Assembly: GCA_937928525.1 (NCBI GenBank)
Contig: CALFWJ010000104.1
Location: forward strand, 1 to 5,243
Reading direction: 5' to 3'
Length of the DNA: 5,243 nt
Source: an uncultured Alphaproteobacteria bacterium
GTDB lineage: Bacteria > Pseudomonadota > Alphaproteobacteria > UBA2136 > UBA6156
In this document: piece after piece, positions 1-5,243 of the stretch
Numbering within the stretch: the stretch's first letter is position 1
Layout: the number at the start of each line of letters is the position of its first letter
The notes under the pieces: model-generated
Database searches by the model: none
Told to the model about the DNA's origin: nothing
Seen by the model: the letters and a program-made list of their open reading frames with translations, nothing else
Translations under genes and position numbers: made by a program

Positions 1-73
1 ACAGTTCATATTTGCCTACAATCTGTTGTATTTTGGTTTTTGGGTGAATATGTTTTAAATCAAAGGTTTAAAT
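1..73. other. A+T-rich non-coding edge downstream of the RbcS-like gene
   Basis: No supported gene lies here. The stretch is A+T-rich, with repeated TTTAAA words around 55-78. It contains a small perfect inverted repeat, TACAA-TCTG-TTGTA, at 17-30. No G+C-rich terminator stem follows the stop of the minus-strand gene, so transcription may continue leftwards out of the window. On the minus strand an ATG at 9-7 could begin a further gene, but only three codons are visible, so it is not called. Confidence 0.5.
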
Positions 74-424
74 TTAAAGAACTTGGCCTTCAAGGGGTGT
101 TTTGGCCACAAACGAGAGCGCAGTATTGCGTTTTTGCGCGCAGTAGCCATTTAGGCGGACAAAGGCGTAGGGGTGGCGGGCTGAACAGGCGTCTAACTGG
201 GCCGAAATAGCTTCGGGGGCTAAAGGTTTGGCTTGGCCTGCGGCGTCTAATCTAATTGCAGCATCTAGGGGCCATGGTTGCCAATAAAAATCATTGTTGT
301 TGGGGTTTTCGGCAAATTCAATGCTGGGAATAAAGCCTTCTGTCAGCACATACCCTACTTGCGCCAAAATTTGTGCGTGGGAGAGCGGAGGGAGCGTTGC
401 AAAGGTTTCGAATCGTTGAGCCAT
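74..424 (-). CDS. rbcS: RuBisCO small subunit-like protein (RbcS/CbbS), stand-alone
   Basis: In form I RuBisCO, eight small subunits cap the L8S8 carboxylase of the Calvin cycle and tune its activity. This 116-aa protein carries the family landmarks in order: an N-terminal RFETFATLPPLS (residues 4-15), GFIPSIEF (30-37), YWxxW (47-51), an amphipathic helix ending in a Cys followed by xxxxP (71-85), VRLNGY (89-94) and SFVAKTP (104-110). It ends soon after, like green-type (IA/IB) subunits and unlike the longer red-type (IC/ID) ones. Two things are odd. About nine extra residues lie between YWxxW and the helix, and the usual Asp after G-[FY] is Cys95. The ATG start is chosen because homology begins at once and a TTGACA promoter places +1 there; an in-frame TTG at 466 would add 14 residues that do not look family-like. 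No large-subunit gene lies upstream, where recN diverges instead. Base composition looks G+C-richer than in its neighbours. The family call is firm. Whether it joins a real RuBisCO is unknown. Confidence 0.85.
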   Translation of the reverse strand: MAQRFETFATLPPLSHAQILAQVGYVLTEGFIPSIEFAENPNNNDFYWQPWPLDAAIRLDAAGQAKPLAPEAISAQLDACSARHPYAFVRLNGYCAQKRNTALSFVAKTPLEGQVL

Positions 425-459
425 GGCGCTATCATGCCGTGCGGGGGCGGCGCTGTCAA
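425..459 (-). promoter_or_regulatory. Predicted promoter for the RbcS-like gene, possibly leaderless
   Basis: Read on the minus strand, a perfect -35 TTGACA (459-454) is followed by a 17-nt G+C-rich spacer and CATGAT (436-431, four of six matches to TATAAT). With standard geometry, +1 falls on 424, the A of the ATG. No Shine-Dalgarno precedes that ATG, which fits a leaderless message. The -10 is imperfect. An alternative minus-strand -10, TATTAT (487-482), lacks a convincing -35. Confidence 0.4.
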
Positions 460-480
460 CGCTCAAATGGTGGGCAGTTG

Positions 481-486
481 TATAAT
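481..486 (+). promoter_or_regulatory. Predicted -10 element of the recN promoter
   Basis: A perfect TATAAT lies 44 nt before the recN ATG and would put +1 near 493. No good -35 hexamer is visible 16-18 nt upstream, so the promoter may depend on an activator or on weak upstream contacts. The same A+T patch could act as a -10 (TATTAT) on the opposite strand, so the divergent genes may share it. No alphaproteobacterial LexA box (GTTC-N7-GTTC) was found around it. Confidence 0.45.
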
Positions 487-503
487 ATGAAGGCTTGAGT
501 TAT

Positions 504-508
504 GGAGG
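504..508 (+). promoter_or_regulatory. Strong Shine-Dalgarno GGAGG upstream of recN
   Basis: GGAGG is 5 nt before ATG 514 (a 7-codon ORF) and 7 nt before GTG 516 (in the recN frame), but 22 nt before the family-like recN ATG 531. It therefore decides between a leader peptide coupled to recN and a slightly longer RecN that starts at GTG. Confidence 0.6.
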
Positions 509-513
509 TGCGC

Positions 514-537
514 ATGTGTATATTTGTCGCATGTTAA
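514..537 (+). CDS. Possible 7-codon leader ORF overlapping the recN start
   Basis: ATG 514 sits 5 nt after a GGAGG ribosome-binding site and opens a 7-residue frame, MCIFVAC. Its TAA stop (535-537) lies just after the recN ATG (531-533), so the stop and start overlap as ATGTTAA. That arrangement is typical of termination-reinitiation coupling. This is inferred only from the ribosome-binding site and the overlap. The competing explanation is that the site serves GTG 516, giving RecN five extra residues and leaving this ORF untranslated. Confidence 0.3.
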   Translation: MCIFVAC

Positions 538-2213
538 CCCGTCTATTCATCCGTCATATTGGTTTATTGAAAAATGCTGAAATTTTACCCACTGCAGGCT
601 TAACTGCCGTAACCGGTGAAACAGGAGCGGGAAAAAGCATGTTGATGGATGCGTTAAGTTTGACCCTTGGTGAACGGGCAGACGCTAGCCTTATCCGTCA
701 AGATGAAACCAGCGCACAGGCTGAGGCTACGTTTGAAATTTTGCCAGATTCTCCCCTTATACAGCACCTTGATGAGGCTGGTATTTTGTTAGAAGAAGGT
801 GAGCTGACCTTACGGCGTATGCTGGTGAGTGAGGGCAGCAACAAAGCCTTTGCCAATGGCGCCCGCGTAACAACTGCGCAACTTAAACAATTGGGGGAGC
901 GGCTGGCGGATATTCATGGTCAGCATGAGCATCAGATGCTGCTCAATAGCAATCGCCACAGCGAAATGCTTGACCGTTTTGGCGATTTAAAAACCGAGCG
1001 TGGCAAAGTGCGTGCTGCTTTCCGTGCCTATAAAGCGGCCGAACTTGCCCTAACTACGGCGCAAAACCGTATTGAAAACCAAGCCGCAGAAGAGGCGCAC
1101 CTTAAAACATGGCTGGATGAGCTAGATGCCTTAAATTATAACGCCGGCGAAGAAGAAAATTTGATGGCAGAGCGCCTTCGCCTGATGAGCACCGAGCAGG
1201 TAGGTCACGCGCTGGCTGCAGCTATGCAGGCTTTTATGCCTGAAGATGTATCGGTGCCAAATTTAATAGATGGTTTAGCGCAGGCTGAACGCGCCATTCA
1301 GGCTGTGGCCGATAAAGGCGGCGAGGGGCTTGCAACACTGGCAGATCGGTTGGCCAATTTGTACAACGAGGCGCAAGATATTACGGGCGATTTAACGCAC
1401 CAAGCCGAACGCAATACACCAGACCCGCAGTTGCTTGAACAAGTAGATAACCGGTTGAACGCCCTGCGTGATATTGCCCGTAAACATAAGGTAGAAGTAG
1501 GGGCGCTGCCAGATGTTCTGGATAAATTAACAGGGCAATACAACAGCCTAAATGACTTACAAGAAAATTTAACCGCATTAGAAGACGCGTACGTTAAAAC
1601 TCGTGCCGCGTTTGAAAAAGCTTGCAAGACCCTTACGACCAAACGGCAAACAGTGGCCGAAAGCTTGGGTGACGCAATTGAAAAAGTATTGAAGACATTG
1701 CATATGCAAAATGCACTCTTTCGCGCTAAATTAGATGAGCTTCCGTCCGAAAATTGGGGCCCAAATGGTGCTGAGAAAGTAGTTTTTCATGTGTCTACTA
1801 ACCCAGGTCAGCCCTTGCAACCCTTAACTAAAATTGCCAGTGGTGGGGAGGTAAGCCGCCTTATGTTGGCGCTCAAGGTTGTTTTCTATAAAAATATGCC
1901 ACCGATGACATTGGTATTTGATGAGATTGATACCGGCCTTGGCGGCGCCGTAGCTGATGCGGTGGGGGATGCGCTACATGCCCTCAGTCGCAATCATCAA
2001 GTGTTTGCCATTACGCACCAACCGCAAGTGGCAGCAAAAGGCGATGCACATCTTAAAATTGATAAACTCAGTGGGGCTAAGAGTGCCCAAACAACCCTCA
2101 CGATGCTAGATGACACTCAACGTCAGCAAGAATTAGCCCGCATGTTAAGCGGTAAAGAAATAACGCCCGAGGCTACGGCAGCAGCAGGGCAGCTTTTGCG
2201 CGTTGTTAAATAA
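531..2213 (+). CDS. recN: DNA repair protein RecN (SMC-like ATPase)
   Basis: RecN is a cytoplasmic SMC-family ATPase that holds DNA ends or sister chromatids together during RecA-dependent double-strand break repair. The 560-aa product is full length for the family. Its N-terminal half-ATPase begins MLTRLFIRHIGLL and carries Walker A GETGAGKS (residues 29-36). A long charged, helical coiled-coil region fills roughly 150-400. The C-terminal half carries the ABC signature ASGGE (436-440), Walker B LVFDEID (461-467) and the switch motif AITHQ (493-497). All key ATPase residues are present. ATG 531 is chosen by family alignment; GTG 516 (five more residues) has the better-placed ribosome-binding site. 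A TTG further upstream, at 495, is unlikely because it would begin almost at the predicted +1. The gene is divergent from the RbcS-like gene and lies upstream of ligA, as in many alphaproteobacteria, although an unrelated gene separates the two here. No SOS box was seen. Confidence 0.96.
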   Translation: MLTRLFIRHIGLLKNAEILPTAGLTAVTGETGAGKSMLMDALSLTLGERADASLIRQDETSAQAEATFEILPDSPLIQHLDEAGILLEEGELTLRRMLVSEGSNKAFANGARVTTAQLKQLGERLADIHGQHEHQMLLNSNRHSEMLDRFGDLKTERGKVRAAFRAYKAAELALTTAQNRIENQAAEEAHLKTWLDELDALNYNAGEEENLMAERLRLMSTEQVGHALAAAMQAFMPEDVSVPNLIDGLAQAERAIQAVADKGGEGLATLADRLANLYNEAQDITGDLTHQAERNTPDPQLLEQVDNRLNALRDIARKHKVEVGALPDVLDKLTGQYNSLNDLQENLTALEDAYVKTRAAFEKACKTLTTKRQTVAESLGDAIEKVLKTLHMQNALFRAKLDELPSENWGPNGAEKVVFHVSTNPGQPLQPLTKIASGGEVSRLMLALKVVFYKNMPPMTLVFDEIDTGLGGAVADAVGDALHALSRNHQVFAITHQPQVAAKGDAHLKIDKLSGAKSAQTTLTMLDDTQRQQELARMLSGKEITPEATAAAGQLLRVVK

Positions 2214-2226
2214 ATTTTTAGCACTC

Positions 2227-2255
2227 TTGAAAAGGTGTGTTTGCTAGCCTATATA
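2227..2255 (+). promoter_or_regulatory. Predicted promoter of the unrecognised 228-aa protein gene
   Basis: TTGAAA (2227-2232, five of six) is followed by 17 nt and then TATATA (2250-2255); TATATT at 2252-2257 is an alternative -10. The +1 would be near 2262, leaving a leader of about 54 nt before ATG 2316. The in-frame GTG at 2235 lies upstream of that +1, which argues against the longer ORF. No terminator hairpin follows recN, so read-through from recN could add to expression. Confidence 0.5.
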
Positions 2256-2276
2256 TTAAGAGGAATTACTCCACTA

Positions 2277-2288
2277 CTTAATCTTAAT
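2277..2288 (+). repeat. Two-copy tandem hexamer CTTAAT in the mRNA leader
   Basis: CTTAAT occurs twice in direct succession and is followed by CTTTTTAACC, inside the untranslated leader of the downstream gene. It may be a coincidence in A+T-rich DNA, or a protein or antisense contact site. It is recorded only as visible structure. Confidence 0.3.
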
Positions 2289-2315
2289 CTTTTTAACCAT
2301 GAACGGAGATTTGTC

Positions 2316-3002
2316 ATGGAAATTTACTACATTGTGACGCTAAACGGCCAACAGGTAATGGTAACAACAAATGAAAGCATTGCTGCAATTATTGCAGGGA
2401 TGTCGTCTCAAGCGTTTTATGAGCCTGCAACATCTGCTGAAACTCAGCTTATTATGTTGGTTAAAGACGGTATTGTGTCATCTGTTGAGCACATTAAAGA
2501 ACCTAAATTGCAGAAACCAGTGCAAGAAACACTGGATATTTGGTCAAAGCTTGGCCTTACGGCTGCTGGTTGGTTTGAATTGTCAGAAGAAAATCGTCAA
2601 GATTTATCTCAAAATGCGGTTCAAATCGCTGTTGCTCTGGCAAAAAGTGGTTATGCTTTAACAGATTGGTTCACAATTCCTACAAAAGAGCGTTCTGTTT
2701 TGCTTAAGCACTTGCAGAGCGAAAAGCCTGCGCCTCTGCAAAGCGTGCCAGAAGAAGTTCCGGCAGAAGCTCTTGCTGAATTGCAATCAATTGTTGATGG
2801 TCCTGCTGATACGCTTCAAGCGGATGCAGCAAATGCAGTAGAAGCTGAGCTCGGATTATCACAACATGAAGTTGTGACAGTTGAGTCTGGTACTATTAAG
2901 CCTAAAAGTCCTGCTGAAAGCATGGCCAGCGTTGTGAACCCTGATGGTAAACTTTCTAAGCCATCGCATCCGGTTGAAACAATATCTGCTGCGGCAGAAT
3001 AA
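2316..3002 (+). CDS. Unrecognised 228-aa soluble protein with an internal repeat
   Basis: I do not recognise this family. The start is ATG 2316, because GGAG (2305-2308) lies 7 nt upstream and homology-neutral upstream sequence is excluded by the predicted promoter. Residues 1-60 look like a small alternating beta/alpha domain (MEIYYIVTLNGQQVMV at the start, TQLIMLVKDGIVSSVEHI at the end). Residues 78-99 and 110-131 form an imperfect duplication 32 residues apart, sharing K-x-G-x5-WF-x-[LI]-x4-R-x2-L. Residues 134-228 are rich in Pro, Ala, Glu and Ser and look disordered. There is no signal peptide, membrane segment or cysteine, so it is probably cytoplasmic. Codons end in T more often than in recN or ligA (gct, tct, cct), which may reflect strong expression or a different origin. 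It lies between recN and ligA but has its own promoter and terminator, so a repair role cannot be assumed. It is surely a coding gene; its function is unknown. Confidence 0.85.
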   Translation: MEIYYIVTLNGQQVMVTTNESIAAIIAGMSSQAFYEPATSAETQLIMLVKDGIVSSVEHIKEPKLQKPVQETLDIWSKLGLTAAGWFELSEENRQDLSQNAVQIAVALAKSGYALTDWFTIPTKERSVLLKHLQSEKPAPLQSVPEEVPAEALAELQSIVDGPADTLQADAANAVEAELGLSQHEVVTVESGTIKPKSPAESMASVVNPDGKLSKPSHPVETISAAAE

Positions 3003-3008
3003 AAAAGA

Positions 3009-3029
3009 ACTGGTTGTAAAAACACCAGT
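3009..3029 (+). other. Small hairpin just after the stop codon
   Basis: ACTGGT (3009-3014) can pair with ACCAGT (3024-3029), extended by GT/AC past one bulged T, with an AAAA loop. It sits between the stop codon of the 228-aa protein and the main terminator, making a tandem-hairpin 3' end that could protect the mRNA. Confidence 0.4.
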
Positions 3030-3062
3030 AAAAAGCCTCCACCATTGCGGTGGGGGCTTTTT
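3030..3062 (+). terminator. Intrinsic terminator, bidirectional in form
   Basis: AAAAAGCCTCCACC (3030-3043) pairs with GGTGGGGGCTTTTT (3049-3062) around a 5-nt loop, ATTGC. The 14-bp stem has a single T-G mismatch. The A-run on the left and T-run on the right allow termination in either direction. It ends the transcript of the 228-aa protein and lies only 17 nt before the ligA ATG, so ligA needs read-through or a promoter that overlaps the hairpin. Confidence 0.85.
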
Positions 3063-3073
3063 GCATGTATAAA
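3045..3073 (+). promoter_or_regulatory. Predicted ligA promoter inside the terminator, leaderless start
   Basis: TTGCGG (3045-3050, in the terminator loop and right arm) is followed by exactly 17 nt and then TATAAA (3068-3073, five of six). Standard geometry puts +1 at 3080, the A of the ligA ATG. No Shine-Dalgarno precedes that ATG, which agrees with a leaderless transcript. The -35 matches only at its TTG. Confidence 0.45.
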
Positions 3074-3079
3074 TATTTT

Positions 3080-5140
3080 ATGAATAGCCTCTTCTCGGAT
3101 GATGACTTTAAGCACGCTGAAGCCCAGCAAGAAATGAAGGTTTTGGCTGAGCAAATAATGTACCATAATCATAAATATCATACCGAAGACGCACCAGAAA
3201 TTAGTGATGCTGAGTACGACGTATTATTTCATAAACTACGTAAACTAGAAGAAGAATATCCAGAATTTGCAGATAAAAACTCACCCACGCAGCAAGTGGG
3301 AAGTACGCCCAAAACAGAAGAGGCAGCGGCAGAAAAATTCTCACCCGTCGCGCATCGCTCACGCATGTTGTCGCTTGGAAACTTATTCAGTGAAGAAGAT
3401 TTAGAAGATTTTGCGCAATCTATACAGAAGTACCTTAAAGTATCTGATATGCCAGAGTTTATTATTCAACCTAAAATTGATGGCGTGTCGTTATCGCTGC
3501 GTTATGAACACGGAAAGCTGGTGCAGGCAACTACACGCGGTGATGGTCAAACGGGCGAAGATGTGACTGAAAATGCAAAGACCATTTGTAATATTAGAGA
3601 TGAACTAGTGGGGGAGAATATTCCTGCCAGTATGGATATACGCGGTGAGGTGTATATTGCCAACGCGGACTTTGAAAAACTAAATCAAGCACAAGCAGCA
3701 GCAGATAAAAAAATGTTTGCTAACCCGCGTAATGCCGCAGCAGGAAGCTTGCGACAACTAGATGCTAATATTACCGCCAAGCGCCCGCTCAAATTTTTTG
3801 CTTACGCTTTTGGCTATATGAGCGATATAGATGCATTTCAAACGCACAAACAAGAGTTAGATGCCCTTAAACGTTGGGGATTAACGCCGGTTGATTACAC
3901 GGCAGGGCATGCTGATGTCGCTAGTATTTATACGGCTTATCAAAAACTACTCACCAATCGTCATCAACTTGGCTATGACATTGATGGTGTAGTGTATAAA
4001 GTAGATGATTTGGCCACCCGAAAGCGTCTTGGTGAAGTTGCCCGTGCGCCCCGTTGGGCCATTGCGCATAAATTCCCTGCCGAGCAAGCTACAACCGTGC
4101 TGAACGATATTCAATACCAAGTTGGCCGTACAGGTAATATTACGCCCGTGGCAGAACTAGAGCCTGTGTTTGTGGGCGGTGTGACGGTTAGTAATGCGAC
4201 GCTTCATAACGAGGATTACATTAAAGGCCGCGATATTCGCGTGGGTGATACAGTTTTTGTTGAGCGTGCGGGAGATGTTATCCCCAAGGTAACCAGCGTT
4301 GTGCTAGCAAAACGCCCAGACAATAGTATTGCCAGCGTATTTCCTACGGTGTGCCCAGCTTGTCAAACACCACTTATACGGCCAGAAGGTGAGGCGGCAC
4401 ATAAATGCCCTAACAGTTTAGGCTGCCCAGCGCAAAAAGAAGCACGGTTTAACCATTTTGTCAGTAAAGCAGGGCTGGATATTGACGGTCTTGGTGAAAA
4501 ACAGGTGCAAACTTTTATTAAAGAAGGCTGGTTAACCACGCTGGCCGACGTGTTTATACTCCCCAATCATGCCGATGCCATTAAAGCGCTAGAAGGGTTT
4601 GGCGATAAATCGATGCAACAGCTTCAAGTCAGTATTGAAGCAGCTAGAACACCAAAATTGCATGTATTTTTAGCGGCGTTGGGTATTCCCTTGGTTGGTA
4701 AACAGGTGGCAGAATTGCTGGCCAGCCGCTTTTTAACGCTAGAAGGCATTGCCACAGCAGACGAAGAGAGTATAGGCGCCATCGATGGCATCGGCCCTCA
4801 TATTGCGGCTAGCGTGACGGCATTTTTTAGTACCGATGCCAGCCAACAATTGCTGGCGGATTTTACGGCACACGGCGTTATCCCCCAAAACTTCACCAAT
4901 ACCGCCCGCACAGATACGCCTTTTAGCGGCAAAACTGTTGTGGTAACCGGTACCCTAGAAAACATGGCACGGGATGAAGCAAAAGAGCGTTTAAAGCAAG
5001 CTGGCGCTAAAATAAGCAGCAGTGTGTCGGCCAGAACAGATATTTTAATTGCTGGCGATAAAGCCGGAAGCAAATTGAAAAAAGCCACTGAACTTGGTGT
5101 GCAAATTATGCATGAAGAAGAGTTTTTACAAAGTTTATAA
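3080..5140 (+). CDS. ligA: NAD+-dependent DNA ligase LigA
   Basis: LigA seals nicks between Okazaki fragments and during repair, using NAD+ to adenylate itself. The 686-aa protein is complete. Domain Ia (about 1-80) carries the NMN-binding YH-x4-DAPEISDAEYD motif (33-47). The adenylation domain carries the nucleophile Lys132 in KIDG (132-135), RGE (188-190), DGVVYK (302-307) and Lys331 in AHKFP. An OB fold follows at about 343-420. A Cys4 zinc finger uses Cys425, 428, 443 and 449. Helix-hairpin-helix repeats fill about 460-600, and a C-terminal BRCT domain spans 613-686. All catalytic and metal ligands are intact. The start is ATG 3080: ATG 3065 and GTG 3050 are in frame, but GTG 3050 lies inside the terminator stem and neither adds family-like sequence. 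The sequence style is alphaproteobacterial. A predicted promoter within the upstream terminator would make the mRNA leaderless. Confidence 0.97.
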   Translation: MNSLFSDDDFKHAEAQQEMKVLAEQIMYHNHKYHTEDAPEISDAEYDVLFHKLRKLEEEYPEFADKNSPTQQVGSTPKTEEAAAEKFSPVAHRSRMLSLGNLFSEEDLEDFAQSIQKYLKVSDMPEFIIQPKIDGVSLSLRYEHGKLVQATTRGDGQTGEDVTENAKTICNIRDELVGENIPASMDIRGEVYIANADFEKLNQAQAAADKKMFANPRNAAAGSLRQLDANITAKRPLKFFAYAFGYMSDIDAFQTHKQELDALKRWGLTPVDYTAGHADVASIYTAYQKLLTNRHQLGYDIDGVVYKVDDLATRKRLGEVARAPRWAIAHKFPAEQATTVLNDIQYQVGRTGNITPVAELEPVFVGGVTVSNATLHNEDYIKGRDIRVGDTVFVERAGDVIPKVTSVVLAKRPDNSIASVFPTVCPACQTPLIRPEGEAAHKCPNSLGCPAQKEARFNHFVSKAGLDIDGLGEKQVQTFIKEGWLTTLADVFILPNHADAIKALEGFGDKSMQQLQVSIEAARTPKLHVFLAALGIPLVGKQVAELLASRFLTLEGIATADEESIGAIDGIGPHIAASVTAFFSTDASQQLLADFTAHGVIPQNFTNTARTDTPFSGKTVVVTGTLENMARDEAKERLKQAGAKISSSVSARTDILIAGDKAGSKLKKATELGVQIMHEEEFLQSL

Positions 5141-5152
5141 TTAAGTTATACT
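5125..5152 (+). promoter_or_regulatory. Predicted fumC promoter overlapping the ligA 3' end
   Basis: TTTACA (5125-5130, five of six) is followed by 16 nt and then TATACT (5147-5152, five of six). The +1 would be near 5159, giving a leader of about 27 nt. The -35 lies within the last ligA codons. No hairpin terminator follows ligA, so ligA transcripts may also run into this gene. Confidence 0.5.
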
Positions 5153-5185
5153 ACCCCTCACAAAATAATAAGAAATAACCCCATT

Positions 5186-5243
5186 ATGGTCACCGATACC
5201 CAAAACTTCCGTACTGAAACCGACACAATGGGCGACGTTGATG
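5186..5243 (+). CDS. fumC: Probable class II fumarate hydratase, N-terminus only
   Basis: Only the first 19 codons are in the window and the gene runs off the right edge. The peptide MVTDTQNFRTETDTMGDVD matches the way class II fumarases begin (R-x-E-x-D-[ST]-[MF]-G before a VPADKxxGAQT segment that would lie outside). That enzyme interconverts fumarate and malate in the TCA cycle. Related members of the superfamily, such as aspartate ammonia-lyase, begin similarly but less closely. The ribosome-binding site is weak (AAGAAA at 5170-5175). The call rests on a short match and on the strong promoter upstream. Confidence 0.6.
   Translation, partial: MVTDTQNFRTETDTMGDVD

Noticed and set aside
1..9. 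Start of another minus-strand gene at 9-7
   Set aside because: Only three codons are visible and the upstream AGG is a weak ribosome-binding site, so it cannot be supported from this window.
425..466. TTG start at 466 adding 14 residues to the RbcS-like protein
   Set aside because: The added residues do not resemble the family, the codon is a weak start with no ribosome-binding site, and the TTGACA promoter element lies inside this stretch.
278..490. Plus-strand open frame over the RbcS-like gene
   Set aside because: It is an antisense shadow of a gene with clear family motifs, and its own product has no recognisable features.
440..530. SOS (LexA) operator upstream of recN
   Set aside because: recN is often SOS-controlled, but neither GTTC-N7-GTTC nor CTGT-N8-ACAG is present in this region.
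1298..1642. Minus-strand open frames inside recN
   Set aside because: They lie opposite the coiled-coil region of an intact RecN and show only low-complexity Ser/Ala/Arg-rich sequence, typical of antisense shadows.
2235..2315. N-terminal extension of the 228-aa protein from GTG 2235
   Set aside because: The GTG lies between the predicted -35 and -10, upstream of +1, and has no good ribosome-binding site, whereas ATG 2316 has a well-spaced GGAG.
2816..3181. Minus-strand open frame spanning the terminator
   Set aside because: It crosses a strong bidirectional terminator and overlaps two real genes; nothing supports its translation.

Overview
The window looks like chromosomal DNA from a moderately low-G+C member of the Alphaproteobacteria. 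The main grounds are the order recN, then ligA, on one strand (these two genes are commonly neighbours in alphaproteobacteria, after the ftsZ-lpxC-bamD stretch) and an alphaproteobacterial-looking LigA. The placement is inferred from gene order and sequence style; no search was run. There are no RNA genes, CRISPR arrays, insertion sequences or phage genes in view.

Layout, left to right. (1) Positions 1-73 are an A+T-rich non-coding edge. (2) On the minus strand, 74-424 encodes a stand-alone protein that reads clearly as a RuBisCO small subunit (RbcS/CbbS). No large-subunit gene lies upstream of it, where it would normally be; recN starts there instead, divergently. (3) Positions 425-530 are the shared divergent promoter region. 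(4) Positions 531-2213 hold recN, an SMC-like DNA repair ATPase. Its start region carries a strong Shine-Dalgarno that fits a 7-codon leader ORF or an alternative GTG start better than it fits the family-like ATG. (5) Positions 2214-3062 form a self-contained unit: a promoter, a leader of about 54 nt, an unrecognised 228-aa protein with an internal helical-looking repeat, and an intrinsic terminator. (6) Positions 3080-5140 hold ligA, NAD+-dependent DNA ligase, complete with all its domains. A plausible ligA promoter is embedded in the preceding terminator and would start transcription exactly at the A of the ligA ATG, giving a leaderless mRNA. (7) Positions 5186-5243 hold the first 19 codons of a probable class II fumarase (fumC), with a good promoter overlapping the end of ligA.

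How they fit together. RecN and LigA both serve DNA break repair and replication, and their proximity is conserved. The 228-aa protein sits between them but has its own signals, so it looks like an inserted or independently expressed gene rather than an operon partner. The RbcS-like gene and fumC belong to central carbon metabolism and are transcriptionally separate. The most unusual items are the orphan RbcS-like protein, the unrecognised protein between recN and ligA, and the two predicted promoters whose +1 falls on an ATG.
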